From Sedimentisphaerales bacterium (lineage in GTDB: Bacteria > Planctomycetota > Phycisphaerae > Sedimentisphaerales > Anaerobacaceae), in contig JAFGLV010000021.1 in assembly GCA_016927855.1 (NCBI GenBank), positions 1 to 64,000 on the forward strand: DNA of 64,000 bases. Direction: 5' to 3'. Both the position numbers and the translations under genes were made by a program. Below, piece by piece: positions 25,879 through 35,640 of the stretch; position 1 is the stretch's first letter; each line of letters starts with the position of its first letter. The notes under the pieces are model-generated. The model did no database searches. It had not been told where the DNA came from and saw only the letters and a list, made by a program, of their open reading frames with translations.

Positions 25879-27247
25879 CGGTCATCTCCTCAATCCGCGC
25901 ATGCAGTTCGTCGAGGCCAAAGCCCTCGGCTCGCACGACACAGTCTTTGTCTGCCAGGATCAGCCAAGGCAAGGACCGAATGCCCCAGGTCTGGCGCACT
26001 TTCCCAAGATTGCCCTCGACCTTGTCGAGGGGCAGCGGGATCCCCCGCTCCTGCTTCCAGCGCGAGATAGATTCCGCATCTCTCGCTGAAACATCAGCAG
26101 CGACGACTGCCACACCGCCTGCGAGAACCTGCTCGTGGTCTGCCGCAAGCTGGGCGAGGCAGTGACGCGACGGTCGTTGGTCCAGGTCCAGAAAGCAAAG
26201 GAGGATCGCTTTCCCTGCAATCCGCTCGCCAAGTCCATCGATGCCGAGCGACATGGTGTCCGGGAGGGTCTGGCCGAGAAGCGAAGGCGGGATCGCCAAG
26301 TGCTTTGAGACGACCGTCTGGCCGGAACGCCGGTCCACCACATAGATGCCCTCTTTCCACTCCATCTCAAAGAGCGCCTCGGGTAATTCCTTGTCGACTC
26401 GTACATCGACGACACGCGCGTCGCGCTGAACGCTGAGATACCGCTTCTTGTTGCTCGGATCGTAGGACCTGATGGTGTATCCCTGGGTCAAGGGCAGCCA
26501 GCAATTGGGCGCGATTTCCTGGTAGTCGAGTGTCCAATACTCGATGTAGTCCTCGACACGCCCATACAAGAGATGGTCCTGCTGCCCGACATACCATTGG
26601 AAAGTCTTTCCGGGCACGTCACATGGATCGTACTCCAAGAGATAGCAGCCTACTCCCCGATATTGCCTTCGACCGGCCATCCGAAAATCCGCGGGCTTAC
26701 CGAAGACGCCCATCAACCGCTCGACATCCTGCGGCGCCCACCAAAAGGAGTGCGGTTGGGCCCTGGGCCAACTCAGCGATCCGAAGATACGGTCAATGGT
26801 CTCCTTCGTCAGTTCCAGACTGTACTGCTCATAGCCATCGGGACGCCTTTGGTAGCACACCAACTGCTGCCCATCCCAAATGTCAAGGAAGTGGGCATTG
26901 GTCGCGGAATTCCTGACATACCGCAGGCGCTGTCCGGCGAAGTCGATCGCGAATTCGAGGCTGTCGGTGGCAAGGGGTCGCAGACTCGCGTCATAGCGAG
27001 GGTCCGGCTCTCGGTTGGGGTCCTGTCGCTTGAGTTGGGCGCGCCTGATAACGATGCTCTCAGGAGGGTGGGTCCAGGTCCCCTCGACCTTGAATTGCAG
27101 GCTGTCGATCCGGTACAACCAGTCTTCACTGGCCCGAACCGCCCTGACCAGATCGGCCGCATTCGGCTCGGCTTGTCCCAAGGATAAAGAGGCGATGCTC
27201 AAGCACGCAAGTGTGCCGACGACAAGGTATGCCTCACGGTCGCGCAT
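25865..27247 (-). CDS. Array locus 16: LolA-like domain with QRPS Trx-like domain
   Basis: This 460-residue protein is a tandem paralog of locus 17 from the signal peptide onward (SLGQAEPNAADLVRAVRASE against CWGQAEPNAAELVRAVRATE). The LolA-like part carries RQYRGVGCYLLEYDPCDV and WYVGQQDHLLYGRVEDY. The C-terminal motif is CFLDLDQRPSRHCL, then RSLPWLILADKDC. The start overlaps the end of locus 15 by 14 bases in the same sequence context as the locus 16/17 junction, pointing to unit duplication. LolA-like folds bind lipid or lipoprotein acyl chains in known members; ligand binding here is only a possibility. Confidence 0.89.
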   Translation of the reverse strand: MRDREAYLVVGTLACLSIASLSLGQAEPNAADLVRAVRASEDWLYRIDSLQFKVEGTWTHPPESIVIRRAQLKRQDPNREPDPRYDASLRPLATDSLEFAIDFAGQRLRYVRNSATNAHFLDIWDGQQLVCYQRRPDGYEQYSLELTKETIDRIFGSLSWPRAQPHSFWWAPQDVERLMGVFGKPADFRMAGRRQYRGVGCYLLEYDPCDVPGKTFQWYVGQQDHLLYGRVEDYIEYWTLDYQEIAPNCWLPLTQGYTIRSYDPSNKKRYLSVQRDARVVDVRVDKELPEALFEMEWKEGIYVVDRRSGQTVVSKHLAIPPSLLGQTLPDTMSLGIDGLGERIAGKAILLCFLDLDQRPSRHCLAQLAADHEQVLAGGVAVVAADVSARDAESISRWKQERGIPLPLDKVEGNLGKVRQTWGIRSLPWLILADKDCVVRAEGFGLDELHARIEEMTDGEP

Positions 27248-29210
27248 CGGTCATCTCCTCAATCTTCGCTCGTAGCTCGTCGAGACCAAAACCTTCGGCC
27301 CGCACGATGTGATCCTCGTCAGACAGGATCAGCCAAGGCAGGCTCTGGACGCGCCAGACGCCACGGGTGGCTTCGATGTCGGCGGTGATCGTTCCCACGG
27401 GGAAGGAAACGTTGTTGTCCTTGACCCAGGCGGCCAACGCCGCACGCTCGGTCTGCGCCGCCTGGATCACGGCGACCATGAGCCCCTCTTGTTTCAACGC
27501 CTCGGCTTGTCGGACCAGTTGCATCACGGTATTGCGCGAGGGTCGCTGCTGGTAGTCGAAGAAGCAGAGAAGCATCGCTTGGCCTTTCGTCTGCTCTTCG
27601 AACAGCTCGACCGCGATGCCTTCGAACGACGGCAGCCGGTTGCCGACCAGCGGCGCGGCGGTCTCGGTCCTTGGCTTGACGAGCAGTTCAAAATCCTCTA
27701 TCGCCAGCCCGTCGGTGAAGGCAAAGGTCTGGATCGTGTCCTCGTAGACCAGTTGCCAAATGCGCGAGACCGCGGTCCATTCTACCTCATTGCGGCTGCT
27801 GTTCGGGCGGACGCGCGTCCCGATCCGCTCGAAGCGGAAGCATCCCTGGTCGTCGGTCCGAGTCGTCTGGTCGCGGTCGAAGCCGAGATGCGAATACGAC
27901 AGGCGGCTGTTCTGTTCCAGCCTGACCTCGACATTGGGGATCGGGACCTTGCGCATTCCGTCCAGTTGCAGCAGGCGCCCTCCGATGGTGCCGCCCTTTT
28001 CCAACGTGACCTTCACGTCCCTGGTGTCGGGAGGGATGTCATAGACGATGGTCGCGGCGTGCCGGTCGGGAGTGAACAACAGACTGTATTCGCCATCTTC
28101 CTCGAACGCGATAGCAAAGCGTCCTTGCTGATCGGTTGTCGCTCCCAACAATGGCGACGACGAGTAAGACCACCGCGAACGACCGTCTGCCAGGGTTGTC
28201 TTATGGCAACGCACGCTGACGATAACGTCTGGAACCGGCGCGCCGCGCTCATCGACCGTGACACCCGCGATGACCTTGGCGCTGTCGGCGACGATCTGCT
28301 CGTAGGTGCGGATGCTGTGATACTGGAGTTGAGAACGGCCCGCGTGCACGACCATCCGCACCCCCGTCGCGCCGCCTTCGGTCGCCAGCCGCCCTGAGAG
28401 ACGCTTGCCGTCGTGGCTCGCGTCGGCATAAAGGACGATCACTCCGGCGCAGACGGACTCCAGCACGAATTTGCCTGTGTCATCCACCGCGGCAAACAGG
28501 CCCTCAGGCTGCCCCTCGGCGTTGGCATGGAGACGGACGCCAGGTACCGGATTGCCGTCCACATCGACCACGCGTCCGGCGATCGACAGATTCGCTACCG
28601 GCAGCGTGATCGTCCCGAGATCGACGTTGTCACCCTGCGGCTGCGCGAGTTCTACGTCGCTGATAACCCGGCCGTAGCCATCGGCCTCGGCGTGGATCTT
28701 GCAGGTCTGATCGCGTGGGAATCCCGTCCAGACAAACGTTCCATCGGCCTCCACGACCAGCGCTACCGGCGTCAGGAACGCCTCCCAATATGACATGCGC
28801 AGCGTGGACTGCACCCGAGCCTCTGCGATACCCCGTCCGTTCGGATCGACCACTTTGCCGCGCAGGATCAGGCCGCGTTCGAGTTTGACGTCTACCGCCC
28901 TGGTCCCGGCGCTCATCTCGACGGCTGCCGCCAGGTTGCGCTGCGGATGACGCGCCAGCAGGCAGAACTTGGCATCCTCGCCGCTCAACCGAGTCGGGTC
29001 CCATTCAAGCGCATATCGACCGTTGGCATCGGAGACGGCCTGTCTCGTGTTGCCCGGCAACACGGAGACGGAAGCGCCTGCGACCGGTGCGCCCGTCGGA
29101 TCGCGCAAGACGCCGGCGACCTGCGCGCAATCAGCAGTCGCCACCAGCCAGCCGCTGATCGCGACCGCCCAGATCACTGAAACCGGTGTGTTGTTGCTCA
29201 CTCTCAGCAT
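27234..29210 (-). CDS. Array locus 15: CarboxypepD_reg repeats with QRPS Trx-like domain
   Basis: The 658-residue product begins with a signal peptide (about 1-29), then VAGVLRDPTGAPVAGASVSV and LRGKVVDPNGRGIAEARVQS repeats. A subclass block follows (RTYEQIVADSAKVIAGVTVD, YSLLFTPDRHAATIVYDIPP, RLSYSHLGFDRDQTTRTDDQ) that recurs in loci 9, 13 and 14. The C-terminal motif is CFFDYQQRPSRNTVMQL. Around 27511-27690 the DNA is nearly identical to locus 14 at about 29530-29710, which suggests recent duplication or gene conversion. It looks like locus 14 without the first ~400 residues. GAGGA lies eight bases before the ATG. Confidence 0.9.
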   Translation of the reverse strand: MLRVSNNTPVSVIWAVAISGWLVATADCAQVAGVLRDPTGAPVAGASVSVLPGNTRQAVSDANGRYALEWDPTRLSGEDAKFCLLARHPQRNLAAAVEMSAGTRAVDVKLERGLILRGKVVDPNGRGIAEARVQSTLRMSYWEAFLTPVALVVEADGTFVWTGFPRDQTCKIHAEADGYGRVISDVELAQPQGDNVDLGTITLPVANLSIAGRVVDVDGNPVPGVRLHANAEGQPEGLFAAVDDTGKFVLESVCAGVIVLYADASHDGKRLSGRLATEGGATGVRMVVHAGRSQLQYHSIRTYEQIVADSAKVIAGVTVDERGAPVPDVIVSVRCHKTTLADGRSRWSYSSSPLLGATTDQQGRFAIAFEEDGEYSLLFTPDRHAATIVYDIPPDTRDVKVTLEKGGTIGGRLLQLDGMRKVPIPNVEVRLEQNSRLSYSHLGFDRDQTTRTDDQGCFRFERIGTRVRPNSSRNEVEWTAVSRIWQLVYEDTIQTFAFTDGLAIEDFELLVKPRTETAAPLVGNRLPSFEGIAVELFEEQTKGQAMLLCFFDYQQRPSRNTVMQLVRQAEALKQEGLMVAVIQAAQTERAALAAWVKDNNVSFPVGTITADIEATRGVWRVQSLPWLILSDEDHIVRAEGFGLDELRAKIEEMTDARP

Positions 29211-29263
29211 GATCTCGTTCCTCTACACATCCAATTATCCGTGACCACTGCGAGTCACGATCG

Positions 29264-30943
29264 CTATCGCTCGGCGCGGTTGCTGGCCCCAACCTCATCG
29301 AGCTCGTCAAGACCAAACCCCTCGGCGAGCACGATATGTTCCTTATCTGTCAAGATCAGCCAGGGCAGGCTTTCGACGCGCCAGACGGCGCGCGTGGCTT
29401 CGATGTCTGCCGTGATCGTTCCGACAGGGAAGGGAACGTTGTTGTCCCTTGCCCAGGTGTCCAGCGCGGCGCGGCCGCTCTGTGCCGCCTGGATGGCGGC
29501 GACGACGATCCCTTTTTGCCTCAGCGCTTCGGCCTGTCGGACCAGTTGCATCACGGTATTGCGCGAGGGTCGCTGCTGGTAGTCGAAGAAGCAGAGAAGC
29601 ATCGCTTTGCCTGCTCTTCGCCCTTCGGACAGCTCGACCGCGATGCCTTCGAACGACGGCAGCCGATTACCGACCAGTGGTGCGGTGGTCTCGATGCTTG
29701 GCTTGACGAGCAACTCGAAATCCTCGATCCGCGGCCCGTCGGTAAAGGCGAAGGTCTGGGTCGTGTCGCCATGGACGAGCTGCCAGACGCGCGGCACGGG
29801 CGACCACTCGGCTTGCGTTCGGCTGCTGTCGGGTCGGACGCCGGTCTGGATGTGCTCGAAGCGGAAACGGCCCTGCTCATCTGTGCGGGCGATCTGGTCG
29901 CGGTCGAAGCCGAGATGCGTGTATGAGGAGCGGCTGGTCTGTTCGAGCTTCACTTCCGCGTTCGGGATCGGGACCTTCCGCGTCCCCTCCAGCCGCATCA
30001 GGCGTCCTGCGATCGTGCCGCCTTTCTCCAGCGTGACTTTCAGGTCCCGGGTATTGACGGGAACGTCATAGACAAGGGTCGCGGCGTGGTTGTTCGGCGA
30101 GAACAGCAGGCCGTACTCGCCGTCGTCCTCCTCCATTGGGATCGCGAAGCGGCCTTGCTTGTCGGTCGTCGCACGCAGGTTGTCGGACCCGCCGAACATC
30201 CAGCTCATCCTGCCTTCCCTCTCCCGTTTGACGAAGCGCACGCCCAGCGGGACGCCGGCCACCGGCGCGCCGCTCTCTTCGACCGCGACGCCGGCGATGA
30301 TCTTGTCGCTGGACGCGACGATCTGCTCGTAGGTCTTGGTGGTATGGTATTGAGTCGGCGCGTTGCCTTCGCGAACGACGATCTTCACGCCGGCCGCGCC
30401 GCCTTCAGTCACCATCCGGCCCGTCAGACGCCTGCCTTCGCGTGCGACGTCTGCCTGGAGACTGATCTCGCCGGCACAGACGGCGTCCAGTACGAATCGG
30501 CCTTCGCCGTCGGTCTGCGCATCGATGCGGTCGGGCTGTCCCTCGCCATAACCGTAGAGACGCACGCCGGGGATCGGGTTGCCTTCGAGATCGACGACCT
30601 GGCCTGAGATCGACAGGTTCGCCAAGGGAAGCGTCAGTGCGCCGATCTCTAATTGCTCGCCCTGCGTCTGCTCGACTTCGATATCGCTCTCCGCCCGTCC
30701 ATAGCCATCGGCCGTGGCATAGATACCGTATCGATGGTCACGCGGCAAAGCGAGAACCGTGAAGGTCCCGTCTGCCCCCGTCGTGACCCGCTCGCGGGTC
30801 ATCGACCAGCCCCAGTTCGCCATTCGCAGCATGGGTGTGATGCGAGCGCTCGCGATGGGCTGGCCTTGCTCATTGACGACCTTGCCGCTGAGGGTCAGCG
30901 TCGGCGCCAGCGTGACATCGAGTGTCGCGTCACCTTCACGCAT
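29264..30943 (-). CDS. Array locus 14b: downstream part of a gene split by an in-frame TAG
   Basis: This 559-residue frame starts at an internal ATG with no ribosome-binding site and no signal peptide. It continues exactly in frame from locus 14a after its TAG: the six codons QLAAAV lie between that stop and EMREGDATLD. It holds repeats LSGKVVNEQGQPIASARITP, ISGQVVDLEGNPIPGVRLYG and IAGVAVEESGAPVAGVPLGV and a complete C-terminal domain (CFFDYQQRPSRNTVMQL, ESLPWLILTDKEH). Together, 14a and 14b match locus 13 end to end. Either this is a pseudogene, or the TAG is read through, or translation restarts here without export. The downstream part shows no further damage. Confidence 0.7.
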   Translation of the reverse strand: MREGDATLDVTLAPTLTLSGKVVNEQGQPIASARITPMLRMANWGWSMTRERVTTGADGTFTVLALPRDHRYGIYATADGYGRAESDIEVEQTQGEQLEIGALTLPLANLSISGQVVDLEGNPIPGVRLYGYGEGQPDRIDAQTDGEGRFVLDAVCAGEISLQADVAREGRRLTGRMVTEGGAAGVKIVVREGNAPTQYHTTKTYEQIVASSDKIIAGVAVEESGAPVAGVPLGVRFVKREREGRMSWMFGGSDNLRATTDKQGRFAIPMEEDDGEYGLLFSPNNHAATLVYDVPVNTRDLKVTLEKGGTIAGRLMRLEGTRKVPIPNAEVKLEQTSRSSYTHLGFDRDQIARTDEQGRFRFEHIQTGVRPDSSRTQAEWSPVPRVWQLVHGDTTQTFAFTDGPRIEDFELLVKPSIETTAPLVGNRLPSFEGIAVELSEGRRAGKAMLLCFFDYQQRPSRNTVMQLVRQAEALRQKGIVVAAIQAAQSGRAALDTWARDNNVPFPVGTITADIEATRAVWRVESLPWLILTDKEHIVLAEGFGLDELDEVGASNRAER

Positions 30944-30964
30944 CTCGACGGCAGCCGCGAGCTG

Positions 30965-32410
30965 CTACTCCGTGTGGCGCACCAGCAGGCAGAAGGTCGT
31001 GCCGCGTTCACCCCAGAAGCTCGGGTCCCAGGTGACCTCGTACTTGCCCCGCGTATCGGAAACGGCTTCACCTCGACTGCCCCCGGGCATCACCTGGACC
31101 GTCGCTCCCGCCACCGGTTGACCATGGGCGTCGCGAATCACACCCGCAGTCTTCGGCCGCGCCTGGAGCGTCACATCGATCCGTTGCGTCCGGCCCTCGA
31201 CCACCGTGACAATCTGCTGGCGAGATTCAGTGCTGTAGGATGGTGCGGCGACGTTCTGCAACAGATACGTTCCGGGCACGAGGCGCACGCGGGCCAGACC
31301 GCTCGCATCGGAGACGCCACTGGCCCATGTCTCTTGAACCGGATGGCGGAGGCTGACCGTGACGCCGGGGATCGGCTTGTTGGCGGTCGCGTCAGTGACG
31401 AGCACTTCCAGGACGCCGCCCTTGCTGACCTCGATTCGCCCATCGGCTATGGTCTGTCCCGCTTCCACGGCCACGGACAACGGCTCGGCGACCCACTTGG
31501 CCATGCCCTCTCTCGGCAAAGGCGCCATAAGGCGGATCACGTGGTTGCCCGGCGGCAGCGCGTCGATCCGGAACGTCCCGTCCTGCGCGGAGGTGATGAG
31601 ATCGTGCGTCGCCAGCGGCGTGGCGCCGCCCTCCATGACTCTCAAGGGGATACCCGCAACCGGTTGACCTGTGTCCCTGTCTACAACGACACCTTCGATC
31701 CTGGCTGCGGCGTGTTGGACCAGTTCAATATCCGCCTGGCCGACCGCATATTTGTAGCCGGCACTGCGGCCCGCCTGGCGATCGAAGGTATCGATCGAGG
31801 CTCGTCCGGCCTTCTTGACGACGAACTCGGCAGTCGCACCCGCCGGCAGATTCCTGAACGCAAAGCGTCCCTCAGCATCGCTGGTGACCACCAGCACTTG
31901 CGGCCCAACAGTCCGGGCCAGACCAAGGTTGTCAGGGCCGACACCGGCCATCAGCACGGAAATGGCGACCGTCGCCTGCGGGACAGGCGTGCCGTCTTCA
32001 TCCACGACCACGCCCGCAAGCGTCTTCGGTGCACCCAACGTGATATCGGTCTGCTGATCGCTCTGCATCGGCCAGGTTGCATACGTCAGCGCGTACCCGG
32101 CCTTTTGGGCGACCACAAACCCAAACCGGTAGCTTGGACTCTCGCCAGCGGCTTCGAAGGAGTACGCGCCGTCCGCCTGGGTGATCGTCTCGCCGAGCTT
32201 TATGCCGGCATAGTCCCGGATTGCTTCGCTGTAAGTGTTCACGTAGCAGGTGACGACGGCGCCCGCCAGAGGCTGTCCCGCTCCATCGACCACCCGGCCT
32301 GAGATCGTGATCGGCGAAACTTGCTCCGCCCAGGCGTTTGTCGCGAGTATCACTGCAACCGCCACCATCATTCTCACACCGGCACGCTTGCTCGCACTGA
32401 TTCGCGTCAT
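30965..32410 (-). CDS. Array locus 14a: upstream part of a gene split by an in-frame TAG
   Basis: The 481-residue frame has a signal peptide (MMVAVAVILATNAWA) and CarboxypepD_reg-like repeats (ISGRVVDGAGQPLAGAVVTC, LAGVVVDEDGTPVPQATVAI, IEGVVVDRDTGQPVAGIPLR). It ends abruptly at CLLVRHTE-TAG (30967-30965). Paralogs read on at this point: locus 21 has ARHTERNLAAAV and locus 13 has IRHVQRNLAAAV. Without the TAG, loci 14a and 14b would make one 1048-residue protein, close to the 1045 of locus 13. GAGGAG eight bases before the ATG supports the start. As it stands, the product lacks the Trx-like domain. Confidence 0.8.
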   Translation of the reverse strand: MTRISASKRAGVRMMVAVAVILATNAWAEQVSPITISGRVVDGAGQPLAGAVVTCYVNTYSEAIRDYAGIKLGETITQADGAYSFEAAGESPSYRFGFVVAQKAGYALTYATWPMQSDQQTDITLGAPKTLAGVVVDEDGTPVPQATVAISVLMAGVGPDNLGLARTVGPQVLVVTSDAEGRFAFRNLPAGATAEFVVKKAGRASIDTFDRQAGRSAGYKYAVGQADIELVQHAAARIEGVVVDRDTGQPVAGIPLRVMEGGATPLATHDLITSAQDGTFRIDALPPGNHVIRLMAPLPREGMAKWVAEPLSVAVEAGQTIADGRIEVSKGGVLEVLVTDATANKPIPGVTVSLRHPVQETWASGVSDASGLARVRLVPGTYLLQNVAAPSYSTESRQQIVTVVEGRTQRIDVTLQARPKTAGVIRDAHGQPVAGATVQVMPGGSRGEAVSDTRGKYEVTWDPSFWGERGTTFCLLVRHTE

Positions 32411-32429
32411 GGCTCTACTCCTCTATGCA

Positions 32430-35400
32430 TCATCTATCGTTGTCGGCCTCACTCTTGAGCCTCCCGTCCAATTCATCGATCCCGAACCCTTCAGCCACCA
32501 CCGTATGCGCTGGGTCGGTCAGGACCAACCAAGGCAGACTCTTAACGTGCCACACGGCGCGGGCGGAGTCGATATCGTCTGCAATCGTGCCGACAGGGAA
32601 CGGAACGCTGCTATTTTTCGTCCAAGCTTCGAACGCAGCGGGCTCGACCTGCGCTGCCTGGATAGCGACAACGACGATCCCCTTCTGCGTCAGCGCCTCA
32701 GCCTGCCGGACCAGTTGCATCACGCAGTTGCGCGAGGGTCGCTGCTGGTAGTCGAAGAAACAAACCAGAATGGCCTTGCCCTCGATCCGGTCCTGACCCA
32801 GATCGACGGAGAGACCTTCGAACCCGGGCAACGGATTGCCCGTCAGCGGTGTCGCAGCGTCGATATCCAGCTTGATGAGCAGCTCGAAGTCTTCGATCGT
32901 CGGCCCGTCGGTGAACGCGAAGGTCTGGGTCGTAGCTCCGTAGACAACCTGCCACACGCGTGGGATGGGAGACCACTGGGCCTGCGTCCGGCTGGTCATG
33001 GGACGCACGTTCATCTGGATGTGTTCGAACCGAAAACGCCCCTGGTCGTCCGTCAGCATCGTCCGGTCGCGATCGAAGCCGAGATGCGAGTACGCGGCGC
33101 GGTCGGTCTGCTCGAGCTTCACCTCCGCATGGCCGATGGGGACCTTCCGCGTGCCATCCAGGCGGACCAGCCGGCCCACGAGCGTGCCGCCGGTTTCCAA
33201 AGTCACCTTCAGGTCCTTCGTGTTGACGGGAACGTCGTAGACAATCGTCGCGGCGTGCCGGTCGGGAGAGAGCAGCAGGCTGTACTCGCCGTCCTCCTCC
33301 AGCACGATCGCAAAGCGACCTTGCCCATCCGTCGTGGCGCGCAGCGTGGAAAACGACGAGTAGTGCCAGCCCGTGCGACCGTCTTCTCGAATCCTCTTGT
33401 GGCAACAGACGCCGACGGGAACGCCCGCTACCGGCGCACCGCTCTCATCGACCGCAACGCCGGCAATCACCCTCGCGCTGGAAGCGACAGTCTCTTCGTA
33501 CGTCTCGGAGCGGTGATACTGGAGAGGCGAACGTCCCTCGCGCACGACAACGCGCACCCCGCTCGCGCCCCCTTCGGTAATCATGCGACCAGAGAGCCCC
33601 TTGCCGGCGCGAGAGAGCCCGACTCGCAAGTTGACCTGCCCGGGAGAGACATTCTCAAGGATGAACTGCCCTGCCGCATCGGACCGCGTGCTTGTGCCGC
33701 GCTGACCTTCGCCGTGACAATCCACAGCCGCACCGGGTACGGGATTGCCGTCGATGTCTACCACTACGCCGGATATCGTAAGATTGGCTATCGGCAGCAC
33801 CAACGTGCCGACGTCTGCCTGTTGTCCTTGCGTGAGACCAACTTCGACATCATGCGAGACCCGACCGTAGCCATCAGCGTATGCCTCGATACTATAGTTC
33901 ATGTTGCGAGGCAGACACGGCACCTCAAACGTTCCATCAGCTTCGATACGAACTGATTCCTGTACTATCGGCGCGCCCCAATTGGACACATGCAACATCG
34001 GAAAGACGTGCGGATTCGCCACAGGCTGCCCGTCGGGATCGAGCACCTTACCGCAGAGAGTCATGCCCGGCTGCAATGTGACGTCGAGCGACTGGGTATC
34101 GGCAGCCATTTCCACTGCCGCCGCGAGATTCCTCTGCACGTGACGGATGAGCAGGCAGAACGTGGCGTCGCCCTCGCCCCAGATGCCCGGGTCCCAGCTC
34201 ATCTCATAGCGACCCTGCGTGTCGGAGACCGTTTCGGTTCGACCGCCCGGCAAGATAGAGACCGCCGCACCCGCGACCGGTCTTCCCTCTTGGTCGCGAA
34301 GCACGCCGGTCAGTCGCGGTGTGGCTTCGAGCGACAGGCTCATACGCTGGGTCTGACCCTCCGCCACCGCAAGCTGTCTTCCCTCGGGGTCGCGGGAATA
34401 GCCTGTTTTAGACGCACTGGTCAGATGGTAGCCTCCGGGGGATAGTCGCAGGCGGGCAATGCCGTTCTCGTTCGAGTTTGCATAGAACCATTGGCCGTCC
34501 CGCGTGCGTCGTGTGCCGACGCGGGCCTGATTTATTGCTTGACCACTCGCGGCGTCCGTGATAACGAATTCCACGAGCCCTCCCTTGCCGGCTTTAACGA
34601 CAACGTCGGTCTCTGCCTGACCAGCCTCCAGCGTTACCTGAACGGGAGTCGCCACCCATTCGGCCAGGTCTTCTTCCGGCACGGCCAGCCCGATCGTGTA
34701 CGTGTCCGCCAACAGCCGGTCGAAGCGAAACGTACCATCTGCTTGCGACCTTGCCGGGTTCGGCAGCAAGTATGGGACCATCCGTTGGCCGCGAATGGCG
34801 ACGGGCACATCTTCAAGAGGCGCGCCGTCCTGCCGGACGACTTGGCCTTCGATGCACGCTTCCGGCTCCATCACAAGCTTCAGGTCGGTCTTTCCCGGCG
34901 CAAACTGGAGACCCTCGGCGCGGGAAGACCGGTCAAACGTTGCCATCGTGGCATAGCCGGCCTTCTCAGCGCCCAGCTCGAACGTAGCATCGGCAGACAG
35001 GCAGTCCAGAACGAATCGTCCCGAAGCATCCGCCTGGGCAGTGAGCAGGCGACGCGACAGCGGACCGAGCAGGTAGTGCTCGCCATCGGCGCGCGTGCCG
35101 ATTTGGCCTGCCGCCACGAACACCGTCACGCCTGGCAGCGGCCGGTCCTGCGCGCCGACCACTGTGCCGCTGACCTGCCCGGGGTCGGTCAGCCGAAAAT
35201 CATGCTGTTGATCTTCGCGCATGCCCCAATAGCCCCAGCCGAGAGCCAGTCCTTCCTTGCGTGCGACGATCATGGCCTGCCGATAGGTCCCGGCCGCGTC
35301 AGTCTCGAACGAGAACGCACCGTCGGGGCCCGTCGTCATGCGTTCGAGCAGCTCGATCTCGTAGCCTGAGGGCGTGCCGACGCCACCGGTCATCTCATGT

Positions 35401-35567
35401 AGCTCGACCTCGGCTCCACTGATGGGCTGACCGGAGATATCCACCACCCTACCGCTGAAGGTGACCCGCGTGCCTATCATCGCGGCCGACCCGGCGCGTA
35501 CTCCAGGCCCACCGACCAACAACGACACCATTACGGTCGAACACCATACAAGATTTGTCTTTGCCAT
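32430..35567 (-). CDS. Array locus 13: full-length CarboxypepD_reg repeat protein with QRPS Trx-like domain
   Basis: The product is 1045 residues from the ATG at 35567 (MAKTNLVWCSTV), chosen because the signal peptide begins there and GAAGGG lies upstream; the longer frame runs into locus 12. About nine beta-sandwich repeats follow (FSGRVVDISGQPISGAEVEL, VSGTVVGAQDRPLPGVTVFV, LTGVLRDQEGRPVAGAAVSI, ISGVVVDIDGNPVPGAAVDC, IAGVAVDESGAPVAGVPVGV). The C-terminal domain has CFFDYQQRPSRNCVMQL and KSLPWLVLTDPAH. It is the intact template for the interrupted locus 14 and contains the whole of the shorter locus 15 architecture. Confidence 0.91.
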   Translation of the reverse strand: MAKTNLVWCSTVMVSLLVGGPGVRAGSAAMIGTRVTFSGRVVDISGQPISGAEVELHEMTGGVGTPSGYEIELLERMTTGPDGAFSFETDAAGTYRQAMIVARKEGLALGWGYWGMREDQQHDFRLTDPGQVSGTVVGAQDRPLPGVTVFVAAGQIGTRADGEHYLLGPLSRRLLTAQADASGRFVLDCLSADATFELGAEKAGYATMATFDRSSRAEGLQFAPGKTDLKLVMEPEACIEGQVVRQDGAPLEDVPVAIRGQRMVPYLLPNPARSQADGTFRFDRLLADTYTIGLAVPEEDLAEWVATPVQVTLEAGQAETDVVVKAGKGGLVEFVITDAASGQAINQARVGTRRTRDGQWFYANSNENGIARLRLSPGGYHLTSASKTGYSRDPEGRQLAVAEGQTQRMSLSLEATPRLTGVLRDQEGRPVAGAAVSILPGGRTETVSDTQGRYEMSWDPGIWGEGDATFCLLIRHVQRNLAAAVEMAADTQSLDVTLQPGMTLCGKVLDPDGQPVANPHVFPMLHVSNWGAPIVQESVRIEADGTFEVPCLPRNMNYSIEAYADGYGRVSHDVEVGLTQGQQADVGTLVLPIANLTISGVVVDIDGNPVPGAAVDCHGEGQRGTSTRSDAAGQFILENVSPGQVNLRVGLSRAGKGLSGRMITEGGASGVRVVVREGRSPLQYHRSETYEETVASSARVIAGVAVDESGAPVAGVPVGVCCHKRIREDGRTGWHYSSFSTLRATTDGQGRFAIVLEEDGEYSLLLSPDRHAATIVYDVPVNTKDLKVTLETGGTLVGRLVRLDGTRKVPIGHAEVKLEQTDRAAYSHLGFDRDRTMLTDDQGRFRFEHIQMNVRPMTSRTQAQWSPIPRVWQVVYGATTQTFAFTDGPTIEDFELLIKLDIDAATPLTGNPLPGFEGLSVDLGQDRIEGKAILVCFFDYQQRPSRNCVMQLVRQAEALTQKGIVVVAIQAAQVEPAAFEAWTKNSSVPFPVGTIADDIDSARAVWHVKSLPWLVLTDPAHTVVAEGFGIDELDGRLKSEADNDR

Positions 35568-35640
35568 TTTCTTGGCCCTTCGCAAGACACTCCCATACCG
35601 TGGCGCGGTCGCCGCGTTGAACTCCATCGGAGCAGACGCA

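Noticed and set aside
29264-32410. Pyrrolysine incorporation at the locus 14 TAG
   Set aside because: Paralogs have Arg there, no pyl genes are visible, and the position is in a structural repeat rather than a catalytic site. Mutation or sequence error is simpler.
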